Of a DNA stretch of 64,000 nucleotides, positions 56,613 to 64,000 are shown in pieces. Location: contig NZ_JAPEOZ010000001.1 in NCBI RefSeq assembly GCF_026340655.1, forward strand, positions 1,984,001 to 2,048,000, read 5' to 3'. The first letter of the stretch is position 1; every line of letters begins with the position of its first letter. The stretch comes from Streptomyces sp. NBC_01275. GTDB taxonomy: Bacteria > Actinomycetota > Actinomycetes > Streptomycetales > Streptomycetaceae. The notes below the pieces were generated by a model that ran no database searches, was not told where the DNA came from, and saw nothing but the letters and a program-made list of their open reading frames with translations. A program made the position numbers and the translations under genes.

Positions 56613-57056
56613 ATGATCAGCATCGGAAAGCTCGTGCCGTCCGAGCGGGACGACTGGGAGGCCCTGTTCCGCGGGTACATCGACTTCTATCAGCGAGTCG
56701 AGCCGTCCGAGATGTACGACCGGGCGTGGCGCGAATTCCAGGCGGACACCCGTCTGCACGCCCTCGGCGCGAGACTGGACGGCAGGCTCGTCGGCATCAC
56801 GCACTTCCTCGTCCACCCCAGCACGTCGGGACCGGACGTCTGCTACCTCCAAGACCTCTTCACCGCACCGGACGTACGCGGCAAGGGCGCGGCTCGCGCA
56901 CTGATCACCGCCGTCTCCGACTGGGCCCGGGCCCGCGGCTGCTGCCGCGTGTACTGGAACACCCACGAGTCCAACAGCACGGCACGACGTCTCTACGACA
57001 AGGTCGCGGAGAACCGCGGTTTCCTTCGCTATCAGATCGAGCTGTCACGCCAGTAG
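56613..57056 (+). CDS. GNAT family N-acetyltransferase
   Basis: 147 residues from ATG 56613. The GNAT acetyl-CoA motif is visible as LQDLFTAPDVRGKGAARALI (R-G-K-G-A-A), followed by a Tyr-containing C-terminal motif TARRLYDKVAENRGFLRYQI. There is no indication of substrate. It is separated from ectA by an AT-rich region, so it is likely not part of the ect operon. Confidence 0.88.
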   Translation: MISIGKLVPSERDDWEALFRGYIDFYQRVEPSEMYDRAWREFQADTRLHALGARLDGRLVGITHFLVHPSTSGPDVCYLQDLFTAPDVRGKGAARALITAVSDWARARGCCRVYWNTHESNSTARRLYDKVAENRGFLRYQIELSRQ

Positions 57057-57316
57057 CCGTAGTTCGTAATTCCGAGACAGTTATTTATTTTATTTCCAGG
57101 ATAGCTTTCCCAAGTTCTTCTGCCCGGATTCCACGTGACTAAACACGGGGAATTTTCGGACACATCACAGTCGCGTGACGCATTGCACAGGGGTGGAGAT
57201 ATGCACCTTTTATTCGGGTCATAACGTTCCAAACTATCCCCTCATCACGCGAGCACCACGGAACCATCGCCGCCCCTCCATGCATATTTGAATTTCCCTC
57301 GGTAAGTTCAATCCGC
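57057..57316 (+). promoter_or_regulatory. AT-rich 260-bp ectABCD upstream region
   Basis: This stretch is much more AT-rich than anything else nearby (for example TTATTTATTTTATTTCC around 57081 and CCTTTTATTCGG around 57206). It lies directly before ectA and contains no supported gene. It probably carries the osmotically controlled promoter of ectABCD. I could not assign -35/-10 boxes convincingly. Confidence 0.55.
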
Positions 57317-57823
57317 ATGACTGCCGCACAAGCAGACCTGCTCATCGACCGTCCGTCCGTGGCTGACGGGGCCGCGCTCTGGCATATCGCCAAGGAATCC
57401 GGAACACTCGACCTGAACTCGTCCTACAGCTATCTGCTGTGGTGCCGCGACTTCGCCGCCACCTCGGCGGTGGCCCGCGCGGAGGACGGGACTCCGGCCG
57501 GATTCGTCACCGGATACGTACGGCCGGACTCCCCGCACACCCTGCTGGTGTGGCAGGTGGCCGTCGACCCGGCGCACCGCGGTCGCGGCCTCGCCGCCGC
57601 GCTGCTCGACGGGCTGACCGCCCAGGTCGCCGCCGCATACCCGCTCACCGCCGTCGAGACCACGATCTCCCCGGGCAACACCGCCTCGGAGCGGCTGTTC
57701 GCCTCCTATGCCGAGCGGCACGGGGCGAGCGTCGCCCGCGAGGTGCTGTTCGACGCCGGGCTGTTCCCGGACGGCCCGCACGACCCCGAGGTCCTGTACC
57801 GCATCGGCCCCCTCTCCCTCTGA
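57317..57823 (+). CDS. ectA: L-2,4-diaminobutyrate N-gamma-acetyltransferase EctA
   Basis: 168 residues, the usual EctA length. It has a GNAT fold with acetyl-CoA loop VAVDPAHRGRGLAAALLDGL, the EctA-type front IAKESGTLDLNSSYSYLLWC, and TTISPGNTASERLF. It acetylates L-2,4-diaminobutyrate in the second step of ectoine synthesis. It is the first gene of ectABCD; ectB follows after 26 nt. Confidence 0.95.
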   Translation: MTAAQADLLIDRPSVADGAALWHIAKESGTLDLNSSYSYLLWCRDFAATSAVARAEDGTPAGFVTGYVRPDSPHTLLVWQVAVDPAHRGRGLAAALLDGLTAQVAAAYPLTAVETTISPGNTASERLFASYAERHGASVAREVLFDAGLFPDGPHDPEVLYRIGPLSL

Positions 57824-57849
57824 CCCCCCACACCGAGGAGCGTTTCCCC

Positions 57850-59121
57850 ATGTCCATCGCCCAGCCCGACCTCAGCGTCTTCGAGACCCTCGAATCCGAG
57901 GTGCGCAGCTACTGCCGTGGCTGGCCCGTCGTCTTCGACCGCGCGCAGGGCAGCCGTATGCACGACGAGGACGGCCACCGTTACCTCGACTTCTTCGCCG
58001 GGGCCGGATCCCTCAACTACGGCCACAACAACCCCGTGCTGAAACGGGCGTTGATCGACTATCTGCTGCGCGACGGCGTCACCCACGGGCTCGACATGTC
58101 CACCGTCGCCAAGCGGTCCTTCCTGGAGACCTTCCAGGACCTGGTGTTGCGGCCGCGCGGCCTTCCCTACAAGGTCATGTTCCCGGGTCCGACCGGCACC
58201 AACGCCGTGGAGTCCGCGCTGAAGCTGGCGCGGAAGGTGAAGGGGCGCGAGGCGATCGTGTCGTTCACCAACGCCTTCCACGGGATGTCCCTGGGGTCGC
58301 TCGCCGTGACCGGCAACGCCTTCAAGCGGGCGGGGGCGGGGATCCCGCTGGTGCACGGCACGCCCATGCCGTTCGACAACTACTTCGACGGGCAGATCCC
58401 GGACTTCCTGTGGTTCGAGCGGCTGCTGGAGGACCAGGGGTCCGGGCTCAACAAGCCCGCCGCCGTGATCGTGGAGACCGTGCAGGGCGAGGGCGGCATC
58501 AACGTCGCGCGCCCCGAGTGGCTGCGGGCGCTCAAGGCGCTGTGCGAGCGGCAGGACATGCTGCTGATCGTCGACGACATCCAGATGGGGTGCGGGCGCA
58601 CCGGGGCCTTCTTCTCCTTCGAGGAGGCCGGGATCATGCCGGACGTCGTCACCGTGTCGAAGTCGATCAGCGGCTACGGGCTGCCCATGTCGCTGTGCCT
58701 GTTCAAGCCCGAGCTGGACGTGTGGGAGCCGGGCGAGCACAACGGCACCTTCCGCGGCAACAACCCCGCGTTCGTCACGGCCGCCGCCGCGCTGGAGACG
58801 TACTGGGCCGACGGCTCGGCGATGGAGAAGCAGACCCGGGCGCGCGGCGAGCAGGTCGAGCAGGGGCTCATCTCGATCACGGAGGAGAACCTCGCCGACG
58901 TCAAGGAGTACCGGGGCCGCGGTCTGGTGTGGGGCATGGAGTTCCACGAGAAGGCGCGGGCCGAGCGGATCGCGCGGCGGGCCTTCGAACTGGGGCTGCT
59001 GATCGAGACGTCCGGGCCCGAGAGCGAGGTCGTCAAGCTGCTGCCGGCCCTGACCGTGACCCCCGAGGAACTGGACGAGGGCCTCAGCATCCTGGCCCGC
59101 GCCGTCCGCGAGACCGTCTGA
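57850..59121 (+). CDS. ectB: L-2,4-diaminobutyrate transaminase EctB
   Basis: 423 residues from ATG 57850 after GAGGAG. It is a class III PLP aminotransferase: GPTGTNAVESALKLARKVKG, the TNAFHGMSLGSLAVTGN cofactor segment, VDDIQMGCGRTG, and the lysine in TVSKSISGYGLPMS. It forms L-2,4-diaminobutyrate from aspartate semialdehyde with glutamate. Its last codons form the first unit of a 17-bp tandem array. Confidence 0.96.
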   Translation: MSIAQPDLSVFETLESEVRSYCRGWPVVFDRAQGSRMHDEDGHRYLDFFAGAGSLNYGHNNPVLKRALIDYLLRDGVTHGLDMSTVAKRSFLETFQDLVLRPRGLPYKVMFPGPTGTNAVESALKLARKVKGREAIVSFTNAFHGMSLGSLAVTGNAFKRAGAGIPLVHGTPMPFDNYFDGQIPDFLWFERLLEDQGSGLNKPAAVIVETVQGEGGINVARPEWLRALKALCERQDMLLIVDDIQMGCGRTGAFFSFEEAGIMPDVVTVSKSISGYGLPMSLCLFKPELDVWEPGEHNGTFRGNNPAFVTAAAALETYWADGSAMEKQTRARGEQVEQGLISITEENLADVKEYRGRGLVWGMEFHEKARAERIARRAFELGLLIETSGPESEVVKLLPALTVTPEELDEGLSILARAVRETV

Positions 59122-59178
59122 CAGGCAAGACCGTCCCACAGGCAAGACCGTCCGACAGGCAACACCGTCCGACAGGAA
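59111..59178. repeat. 17-bp x4 tandem repeat at the ectB-ectC junction
   Basis: Units AGACCGTCTGACAGGCA, AGACCGTCCCACAGGCA, AGACCGTCCGACAGGCA and ACACCGTCCGACAGGAA run without gaps from 59111 to 59178. The first unit includes the ectB stop codon and the last ends just before the ectC ribosome binding site (GGAAGGACA). Confidence 0.92.
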
Positions 59179-59190
59179 GGACACTCCACC

Positions 59191-59595
59191 GTGATCGTCC
59201 GATCGTTCGAGGAGATCGAGGGCACCGACCGGCATGTCCGGGCCGCTTCCGGGACCTGGGAGAGCAAGCGCATCGTCCTGGCCCGGGAGCGGGTCGGATT
59301 CTCGCTGCACGAAACGATTCTGTACGCCGGCACCGAGACGTCGATGCACTACGCGAACCACGTCGAGGCCGTCGTCTGCGTCGCGGGCGCCGCCGAGCTC
59401 ACCGACCACGAGACCGGGAAGACGTATCCGATCGTGCCCGGCACCATGTACCTCCTCGACGGGCACGAGCGGCACACGCTCCGCGTCCAGGAGGACTTCC
59501 GCTGCCTCTGCGTGTTCAACCCGCCCGTGACCGGACGGGAGGACCACGACGAGAACGGCGTCTACCCCCTGCTGACCGAACCCGAGGAGGCCTGA
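59191..59595 (+). CDS. ectC: L-ectoine synthase EctC
   Basis: 134 residues from GTG 59191, with GGAAGGA upstream. It is a small cupin: [24 protein letters not shown]-type [15 protein letters not shown], and [14 protein letters not shown]. It cyclises N-gamma-acetyl-diaminobutyrate to ectoine. The standard length is about 130 residues. ectD follows 5 nt after the stop. Confidence 0.96.
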   Translation: MIVRSFEEIEGTDRHVRAASGTWESKRIVLARERVGFSLHETILYAGTETSMHYANHVEAVVCVAGAAELTDHETGKTYPIVPGTMYLLDGHERHTLRVQEDFRCLCVFNPPVTGREDHDENGVYPLLTEPEEA

Positions 59596-59600
59596 GCAGC

Positions 59601-60494
59601 ATGACCACGACCATGCTCACCGATCTGTACCCCACCCGCCGCGCCGCCGAGGTGGCCGTCCCCCGCCAGGACCCGGTCGTCTGGGGCGCCCCCGACACCC
59701 CGGGCCCGATCCCGACGGCCGGCCTCCAGACGTACGAGCGCGACGGCTTCCTCGCCGTCGACCAGCTGATCAGCGACGACGAGGTCGTCGTCTGCCGGCG
59801 GGAGCTGGAGCGGCTGATCGCCGACCCGGCGATCCGGGCCGACGAGCGGTCGATCGTCGAGCCGCGGTCCCAGGAGATCCGGTCCGTGTTCGAGGTGCAC
59901 CGGCTCAGCGCGGTGTTCGCGGCGCTGGTGCGCGACGAGCGGCTCGTCGGGCGGGCCCGGCAGATCCTCGGCTCGGACGTGTACGTGCACCAGTCGCGGA
60001 TCAACGTCAAGCCGGGCTTCGGGGCCGGCGGCTTCTACTGGCACTCCGACTTCGAGACCTGGCACGCCGAGGACGGTCTGCCGAACATGCGGACGGTGTC
60101 CGTCTCGATCGCGCTGACCGAGAACCTCGACACCAACGGCGGGCTCATGATCATGCCGGGCTCGCACCGGACGTTCCTCGGCTGCGCCGGGGCCACCCCG
60201 CGGGACAACTACAAGAAGTCGCTGCAGATGCAGGACGCGGGCACGCCGTCGAACGAGGCGCTGACGGCGATGGCAGGCGACTACGGCGTCAAGTTGTTCA
60301 CGGGCAAGGCGGGTTCGGCGACCTGGTTCGACTGCAACTGCATGCACGGGTCCGGCGACAACATCACGCCGTTCCCGCGCAGCAACGTGTTCATCGTGTT
60401 CAACAGCGTGGAGAACGCGGCCGTGGAGCCGTTCGCGGCTCCGGTGCGGCGGCCGGAGTTCATCGGGGCGAGGGATTTCACCCCCCTGCGGTGA
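59601..60494 (+). CDS. ectD: Ectoine 5-hydroxylase EctD
   Basis: 297 residues from ATG 59601. It is an Fe(II)/2-oxoglutarate dioxygenase with iron ligands His148 and Asp150 in FYWHSDFETWH and His249 in NCMHGSGDN. The EctD signature segment between them and SVSIALTENLDTNGGLMIMP are intact. It converts ectoine to 5-hydroxyectoine. It is the last gene of the operon, 20 nt from a convergent aminotransferase. Confidence 0.96.
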   Translation: MTTTMLTDLYPTRRAAEVAVPRQDPVVWGAPDTPGPIPTAGLQTYERDGFLAVDQLISDDEVVVCRRELERLIADPAIRADERSIVEPRSQEIRSVFEVHRLSAVFAALVRDERLVGRARQILGSDVYVHQSRINVKPGFGAGGFYWHSDFETWHAEDGLPNMRTVSVSIALTENLDTNGGLMIMPGSHRTFLGCAGATPRDNYKKSLQMQDAGTPSNEALTAMAGDYGVKLFTGKAGSATWFDCNCMHGSGDNITPFPRSNVFIVFNSVENAAVEPFAAPVRRPEFIGARDFTPLR

Positions 60495-60514
60495 GAGCCG
60501 GGTGCGGTGAGAAC

Positions 60515-61567
60515 TCAGCCTGACAGCGCGTCCAGCAGGCGGTCGACGTCGGCGGGCGTGTTGAACAGGTGGAAGGCGGCGCGCAGGTTGCCGGAGCGGT
60601 CGGAGACCTGGATGTCGGCGGCGGCCAACTCGGGCTGGCGGTAGCCGAGTCCGGGCACGGAGACGATCGCGGAGCCGGGAGCCGGAAGGTGCTCTTGCCC
60701 GAGGTCGGCGAGGCCCGCGCGGAAGCGGTCGGCGAGGGCGAGGTCGTGGGCGCGGATCGCCGGCACGCCGAGTTCCTCGACCAGTTCGAGGGAGCGGCGC
60801 AGTCCGGCGTAGGTGAACAGGGCGTGCGTCAGGTCGAACCGCCGTGCCGAGTGGGCGAGTTCGGCCACCGGGCCGTAACAGCTCTCCCCGGGCACCTCGC
60901 CCGCGACCCACCCCGCGAGGATCGGGGACAGCCCGCCGAAGTCCTCCGGGACCACGAGGAAGGCCGCGCCGTGCGGGCCGAGCAGCCACTTGAAGGAGAC
61001 GGCGGCGGAGAAGTCGTCGGCGTCGGCGTCCGTCGGCAGCCAGCCGACGGACTGCGAACAGTCGACGTAGGTGCGCGCCCCGTGGGTGCGGGCGGCCTCG
61101 CGCAGGGCGGACAGGTCGGCGATCCGGCCGTCGGCGGACTGCGCGGCGCTGACCGCGACGAGCGCCGTGCCGGGCCGGACGGACTCGGCGATCCGCTCCA
61201 GCGGGACGGCGCGGACCTTGAGGTCGCCGCGGACGTGGAACGGGTTCAGCACGGAGGCGAAGTCGTCCTCGGCCGTGAGGACTTCCGCGCCCGCGGGGAG
61301 CGAGGCGGCGATCACCCCGGTGTGCGCGGCGACCGAGGCGCCCAGCGCCACCCGGGATGCCGGAACGCCGGCCAGCCGGGCGTACGCGGCCCGGCAGGCC
61401 TCGACGTCCTCGTACAGCGCAGTCACCGGCCTGCCCTCGGCCCGCAGCAGCGCCGCCTCGTGCAGGGCGGCGACGGTACGGGCGGGCAGCAGGCCGTTGC
61501 TCGCGGTGTTCAGATACGTGGTCTTCGGGGTGAACTCGGCGCGGACGAGGCTCTCGAAGGTCTCCAT
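60515..61567 (-). CDS. Class V PLP-dependent aminotransferase-fold enzyme
   Basis: 350 residues from ATG 61567. The fold is class V (cysteine desulfurase/kynureninase-like): NTASNGLLPARTVAALHEAA at the front, YVDCSQSVGWLPTD, and the PLP lysine in VSFKWLLGPHGAAFLVV. There is no Cys-loop that would mark a true desulfurase. It stands apart from ectD by strand. The substrate is unknown. Confidence 0.85.
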   Translation of the reverse strand: METFESLVRAEFTPKTTYLNTASNGLLPARTVAALHEAALLRAEGRPVTALYEDVEACRAAYARLAGVPASRVALGASVAAHTGVIAASLPAGAEVLTAEDDFASVLNPFHVRGDLKVRAVPLERIAESVRPGTALVAVSAAQSADGRIADLSALREAARTHGARTYVDCSQSVGWLPTDADADDFSAAVSFKWLLGPHGAAFLVVPEDFGGLSPILAGWVAGEVPGESCYGPVAELAHSARRFDLTHALFTYAGLRRSLELVEELGVPAIRAHDLALADRFRAGLADLGQEHLPAPGSAIVSVPGLGYRQPELAAADIQVSDRSGNLRAAFHLFNTPADVDRLLDALSG

Positions 61568-61663
61568 GGCTCCACTCTGCGGCCGCGGGAAGCCGCAGTC
61601 CATTGCGGATTTCTCCGTGGATTCGCCAAGCAACGCTTATGGATCGGCCCCGACCTGCGGCTT

Positions 61664-62395
61664 TCAGCCTTGCTGCGGCACCGCGCACCCGTCGGGGCCG
61701 CACGCCTGCGCACCGTCGCCGTCGCCGCCGGCGTCGATCAGCTTCAGCGGGGAGCGGTCGCCCCACGCCTGGGTCAGCGCCTGGGCGAAGACCTCGGCGG
61801 GCTGGGCGCCGGAGACGCCGTAGGAGCGGTCGAGGACGAAGAAGGGCACGCCGTTCGCACCGAGCTGGGCGGCCTCGCGCTCGTCGGCGCGGACCTCGTC
61901 GGCGTAGGCGGCCGGGTCGGCGAGCACCGTACGGGCGGCGTCGGCGTCGAGGCCGGCCTCTACGGCCAGCTCGACGAGCCGCTCCGCGCCCTCGGAGAAG
62001 ACGGACCGCTCCTCGGCGAAGTTCGCCCGGTAGAGGAGCTGGATCAGCTCGTCCTGCCGGCCCTGCTCCTTGGCGAAGTGCAGCAGCCGGTGCATGTCGA
62101 AGGTGTTGCCGTGGTCGCGGTCGCGGGTGCGGTAGTCGAGGCCCTCGGCGGCGGCCTGCGCGCCCAGGTTCTCCTCGCCGGCCTGCGCCTGCGCCTGGCT
62201 CATGCCGTACTTCTTGGTGAGCATGGCGAGCACGGGCTGTACGTCGTCCTTGGCGCGGCCGGGGTCCAGTTCGAAGGAACGGTGCACGACCTCGACCTGG
62301 TCACGGTGCGGGAAGGCCGCGAGCGCCTTCTCGAAGCGGGCCTTGCCCACGTAGCACCAGGGGCAGGCGATGTCGCTCCAGATCTCGACGCGCAT
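61664..62395 (-). CDS. DsbA family oxidoreductase (FrnE-like)
   Basis: 243 residues. The thioredoxin-fold start carries the redox motif CPWC at 11-14 (WSDIACPWCYVGKARFE). The helical insertion FDMHRLLHFAKEQGRQDELI and the cis-Pro loop NGVPFFVLDRSYGVSGAQP follow. A C-terminal ACGPDGCAVPQQG tail adds two further Cys. There is no signal peptide, so it is cytoplasmic, as for FrnE/YwbO-type proteins in polyketide or stress contexts. Confidence 0.88.
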   Translation of the reverse strand: MRVEIWSDIACPWCYVGKARFEKALAAFPHRDQVEVVHRSFELDPGRAKDDVQPVLAMLTKKYGMSQAQAQAGEENLGAQAAAEGLDYRTRDRDHGNTFDMHRLLHFAKEQGRQDELIQLLYRANFAEERSVFSEGAERLVELAVEAGLDADAARTVLADPAAYADEVRADEREAAQLGANGVPFFVLDRSYGVSGAQPAEVFAQALTQAWGDRSPLKLIDAGGDGDGAQACGPDGCAVPQQG

Positions 62396-62516
62396 GTCTC
62401 GGCTCTCTCCAGATCGTACGGGTACGGAGACTCCCTCCGCCTAGGTGCGTGAACGTTCAAGCGGTGGGGGTTCATTCCCCGGTCGCCGGGTTCGTTCCCC
62501 GGTCACGCGGACCCGG

Positions 62517-63020
62517 TCACGCGGAAGCGACGGAGAAGCGCAGGAAGAGATGGTGGTCGTCCTCGGCGGGCGGGTTCTCCGGGTCCGGGATCCAGCCCTG
62601 GCGGGCGTAGAAGGCCTGGGCGCGCCGGTTGTCGACGTGCACGTCGAGGACGGCGGCGCGGTGGCCGTCGGCGCGCCACTCCTCCACGCAGGCCTCGTGC
62701 AGGACCGTACCGATGCCGGAGCGCCAGCGGTCGGGGTCGACGTGGAACTGGAACAGCTTGACCGAGTCCTCCGGGGCGCCCTCCGGTGTGCGGAAGGAGG
62801 CGAGGCCCACGAGCCGGCCGTCGTCGATCACGCACAGCACATGCCCGTCGGGGCGCTCGATGGCGGCGCGCCAGACGGCGAGCCAGTCGGTGCCGTCCTG
62901 CGGGATCCCGTCGGGGTAGTACGTCGCCCGGGCGCGCAGATGCAGCGCGGCGACGGCCTCCGCCTCGGCGGGCACCGCGGTGCGGATCACTCGGTTCTCG
63001 GTCCGGCTCTCTTCGATCAT
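62517..63020 (-). CDS. GNAT family N-acetyltransferase
   Basis: 167 residues from ATG 63020. The acetyl-CoA-binding motif is seen as FHVDPDRWRSGIGTVLHEAC, followed by DVHVDNRRAQAFYARQGWIPD, the canonical late beta-alpha GNAT segment. It is related to RimI/PhnO-like acetyltransferases. No substrate can be inferred from the context. Confidence 0.88.
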   Translation of the reverse strand: MIEESRTENRVIRTAVPAEAEAVAALHLRARATYYPDGIPQDGTDWLAVWRAAIERPDGHVLCVIDDGRLVGLASFRTPEGAPEDSVKLFQFHVDPDRWRSGIGTVLHEACVEEWRADGHRAAVLDVHVDNRRAQAFYARQGWIPDPENPPAEDDHHLFLRFSVASA

Positions 63021-63081
63021 GCAAGCCAGGACGCGCCGGTCGTCGCACCGGTTCCCGTACGGCGGGACCGCGCCCGTCCGC

Positions 63082-63690
63082 TCAGCTTCCGTCCCGCAGG
63101 TCGTCGGGCCAAAACGTCCTGAACTCGAGATGGTCGTATGTCACCACGCACCCGTCCCCCATCGGCGACTGCGTCATGAAGCCGACCAGGGCCGCGTCGT
63201 TCTCCTTCTCCTCGCCCAGCGTGAACAGCCGGACGAAGGTCCAGCGCTGTCCGTCGCGGGAGGCGTGGAAGGCGAGGACCCGGCCGGTCCGGCTCACCCG
63301 CAGCCAGACCGAACTGCCCTCCACGGTGAAGGAGTTGGCGTCGTCGGAGTGGCCCCGGGTGACCACCGTGCAGACGGTGGCCACGTCCGGGGAGTACTCC
63401 AGGCACAGCTTGGCCCAGGCCCGCTCGCCGACATGGACGTACAGCGCCCCCGCGTCGAAGGCCCAGCCGAACCCCACGGTGACCCGCGCGATCAGCTGGA
63501 AGTCGCCCTCCGGCGCGCCGAGCAGCCGGGGCGCGTCGGAGGCGGGATCCACCCCGTCCCCGGCCGGCGGCACGAACCGATCCTGCCGAGGCCCGGCCCA
63601 CCCGGTGAGCACCCCGTCCTCGTAGGACCAGTTGCCCTGAGGCCCATAAGTACGGAGGGGAAAAGGCAGTTCGGGAAGCGAGACGTCCAT
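63082..63690 (-). CDS. DUF1349 domain protein (concanavalin-like beta-sandwich)
   Basis: 202 residues of mostly beta strand. Characteristic DUF1349 features are visible: DFQLIARVTVGFGWAFDAGA, LYVHVGERAWAKLCLEYSP and WLRVSRTGRVLAFHASRDGQ. The family folds like a concanavalin/lectin sandwich and is thought to bind or process carbohydrates, but no activity is established. It has no signal peptide. Confidence 0.85.
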   Translation of the reverse strand: MDVSLPELPFPLRTYGPQGNWSYEDGVLTGWAGPRQDRFVPPAGDGVDPASDAPRLLGAPEGDFQLIARVTVGFGWAFDAGALYVHVGERAWAKLCLEYSPDVATVCTVVTRGHSDDANSFTVEGSSVWLRVSRTGRVLAFHASRDGQRWTFVRLFTLGEEKENDAALVGFMTQSPMGDGCVVTYDHLEFRTFWPDDLRDGS

Positions 63691-63720
63691 GGCCCCATCA
63701 TCTCAGGCAGCGTGAGATCC

Positions 63721-63805
63721 CTAAGGGGCGCGGGACTGTATCGATATGCGGCTCCGCCGCGTGGGCGCGACCCACCACAACGGCCCCGCAGCCCGCGAAC
63801 CGCCG
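63721..63805. repeat. Dispersed Streptomyces intergenic repeat
   Basis: The sequence AGGGGCGCGGGACTGTATCG followed by ATATGCGGCTCCGCCGCGTG and GGGCGCGACC... matches a repeat I recognise as present in many intergenic positions of Streptomyces genomes. It contains the internal palindrome GCGGCTCCGCCGC. Exact ends are uncertain. Confidence 0.75.
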
Positions 63806-63833
63806 AAACCCCTTACGGCGCACGCGCGGAGCG

Positions 63834-64000
<167 letters not shown>

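Noticed and set aside
57183..57214. TTGCAC at 57183 as a -35 box for ectA
   Set aside because: The nearest AT-rich hexamers give spacers of about 11 or 20 bp, so no promoter was called.

Overview
The window is high-GC DNA of the Streptomyces type. It shows streptomycete codon bias, many 4-bp start/stop overlaps and GTG/TTG starts. It carries the 73-residue nucleoid protein Gbn, a pitH2-type phosphate transporter with a PHO box, a large cobalamin locus, an ectABCD ectoine/hydroxyectoine operon, and a dispersed repeat typical of Streptomyces genomes. Gene order from gbn through pitH2, the cobalamin genes and ectABCD resembles the SCO1839-SCO1867 part of the S. coelicolor chromosome; this is from memory, not alignment.

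Layout. 1-7.7 kb: a very large, left-truncated caspase-like peptidase/Hsp90-type ATPase protein, divergent from a RING-finger protein with a TerD-like region. 7.8-10 kb: DEDDh exonuclease with BRCT-like tail, a small Cys-rich protein and SURF1. 10.1-14.3 kb: the ybdD-cstA pyruvate uptake pair, divergent from an MctP-like monocarboxylate symporter, with four 9-bp iterons between. 14.3-17.8 kb: ECF sigma factor with a membrane partner, GH15 glycosidase and an atypical SDR. 17.9-21.1 kb: a five-gene alkaline-shock (Asp23/AmaP) operon and a divergent Asp23-like two-lobed protein. 21.2-29.9 kb: enoyl-CoA hydratase, gbn, ABC-F ATPase, VOC protein, hypothetical, alpha/beta hydrolase, class II aldolase and GH25 lysozyme.

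30-31.7 kb: pitH2 and a small membrane protein, closed by a strong terminator. 31.7-50.4 kb: a cobalamin riboswitch, then an apparent 23-codon leader ORF, then cobD-cobQ-cobN-chlID-cobO-cobB-cobI. A ZIP metal transporter on the opposite strand follows, then cobM-cobL-cbiG/cobJ-cobH-cbiX-cobC. Together these give most of corrin-ring synthesis, cobalt insertion, adenosylation, amidation and aminopropanol attachment. cobA, a precorrin-6A reductase and the nucleotide-loop genes are not in the window.

50.4-56.5 kb: an LAxTG wall protein, then an amino-acid-type ABC transporter operon with an amidohydrolase. This operon has a clear promoter whose -35 box lies in a perfect palindrome. A class V aminotransferase is divergent from it. 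56.6-60.5 kb: GNAT protein, AT-rich regulatory region and ectABCD. 60.5-64 kb: class V aminotransferase, DsbA/FrnE-like protein, GNAT, DUF1349 protein, a dispersed Streptomyces repeat and the 3' end of an unidentified gene.

The best candidate for an undescribed system is the divergent caspase/Hsp90 and RING/TerD pair at the left end. Other regulatory observations worth follow-up are the riboswitch leader ORF, the GATC cluster at gbn, the repeat insertion inside cobB and the 17-bp tandem array between ectB and ectC. I saw no rRNA, tRNA, CRISPR, transposase or prophage genes.
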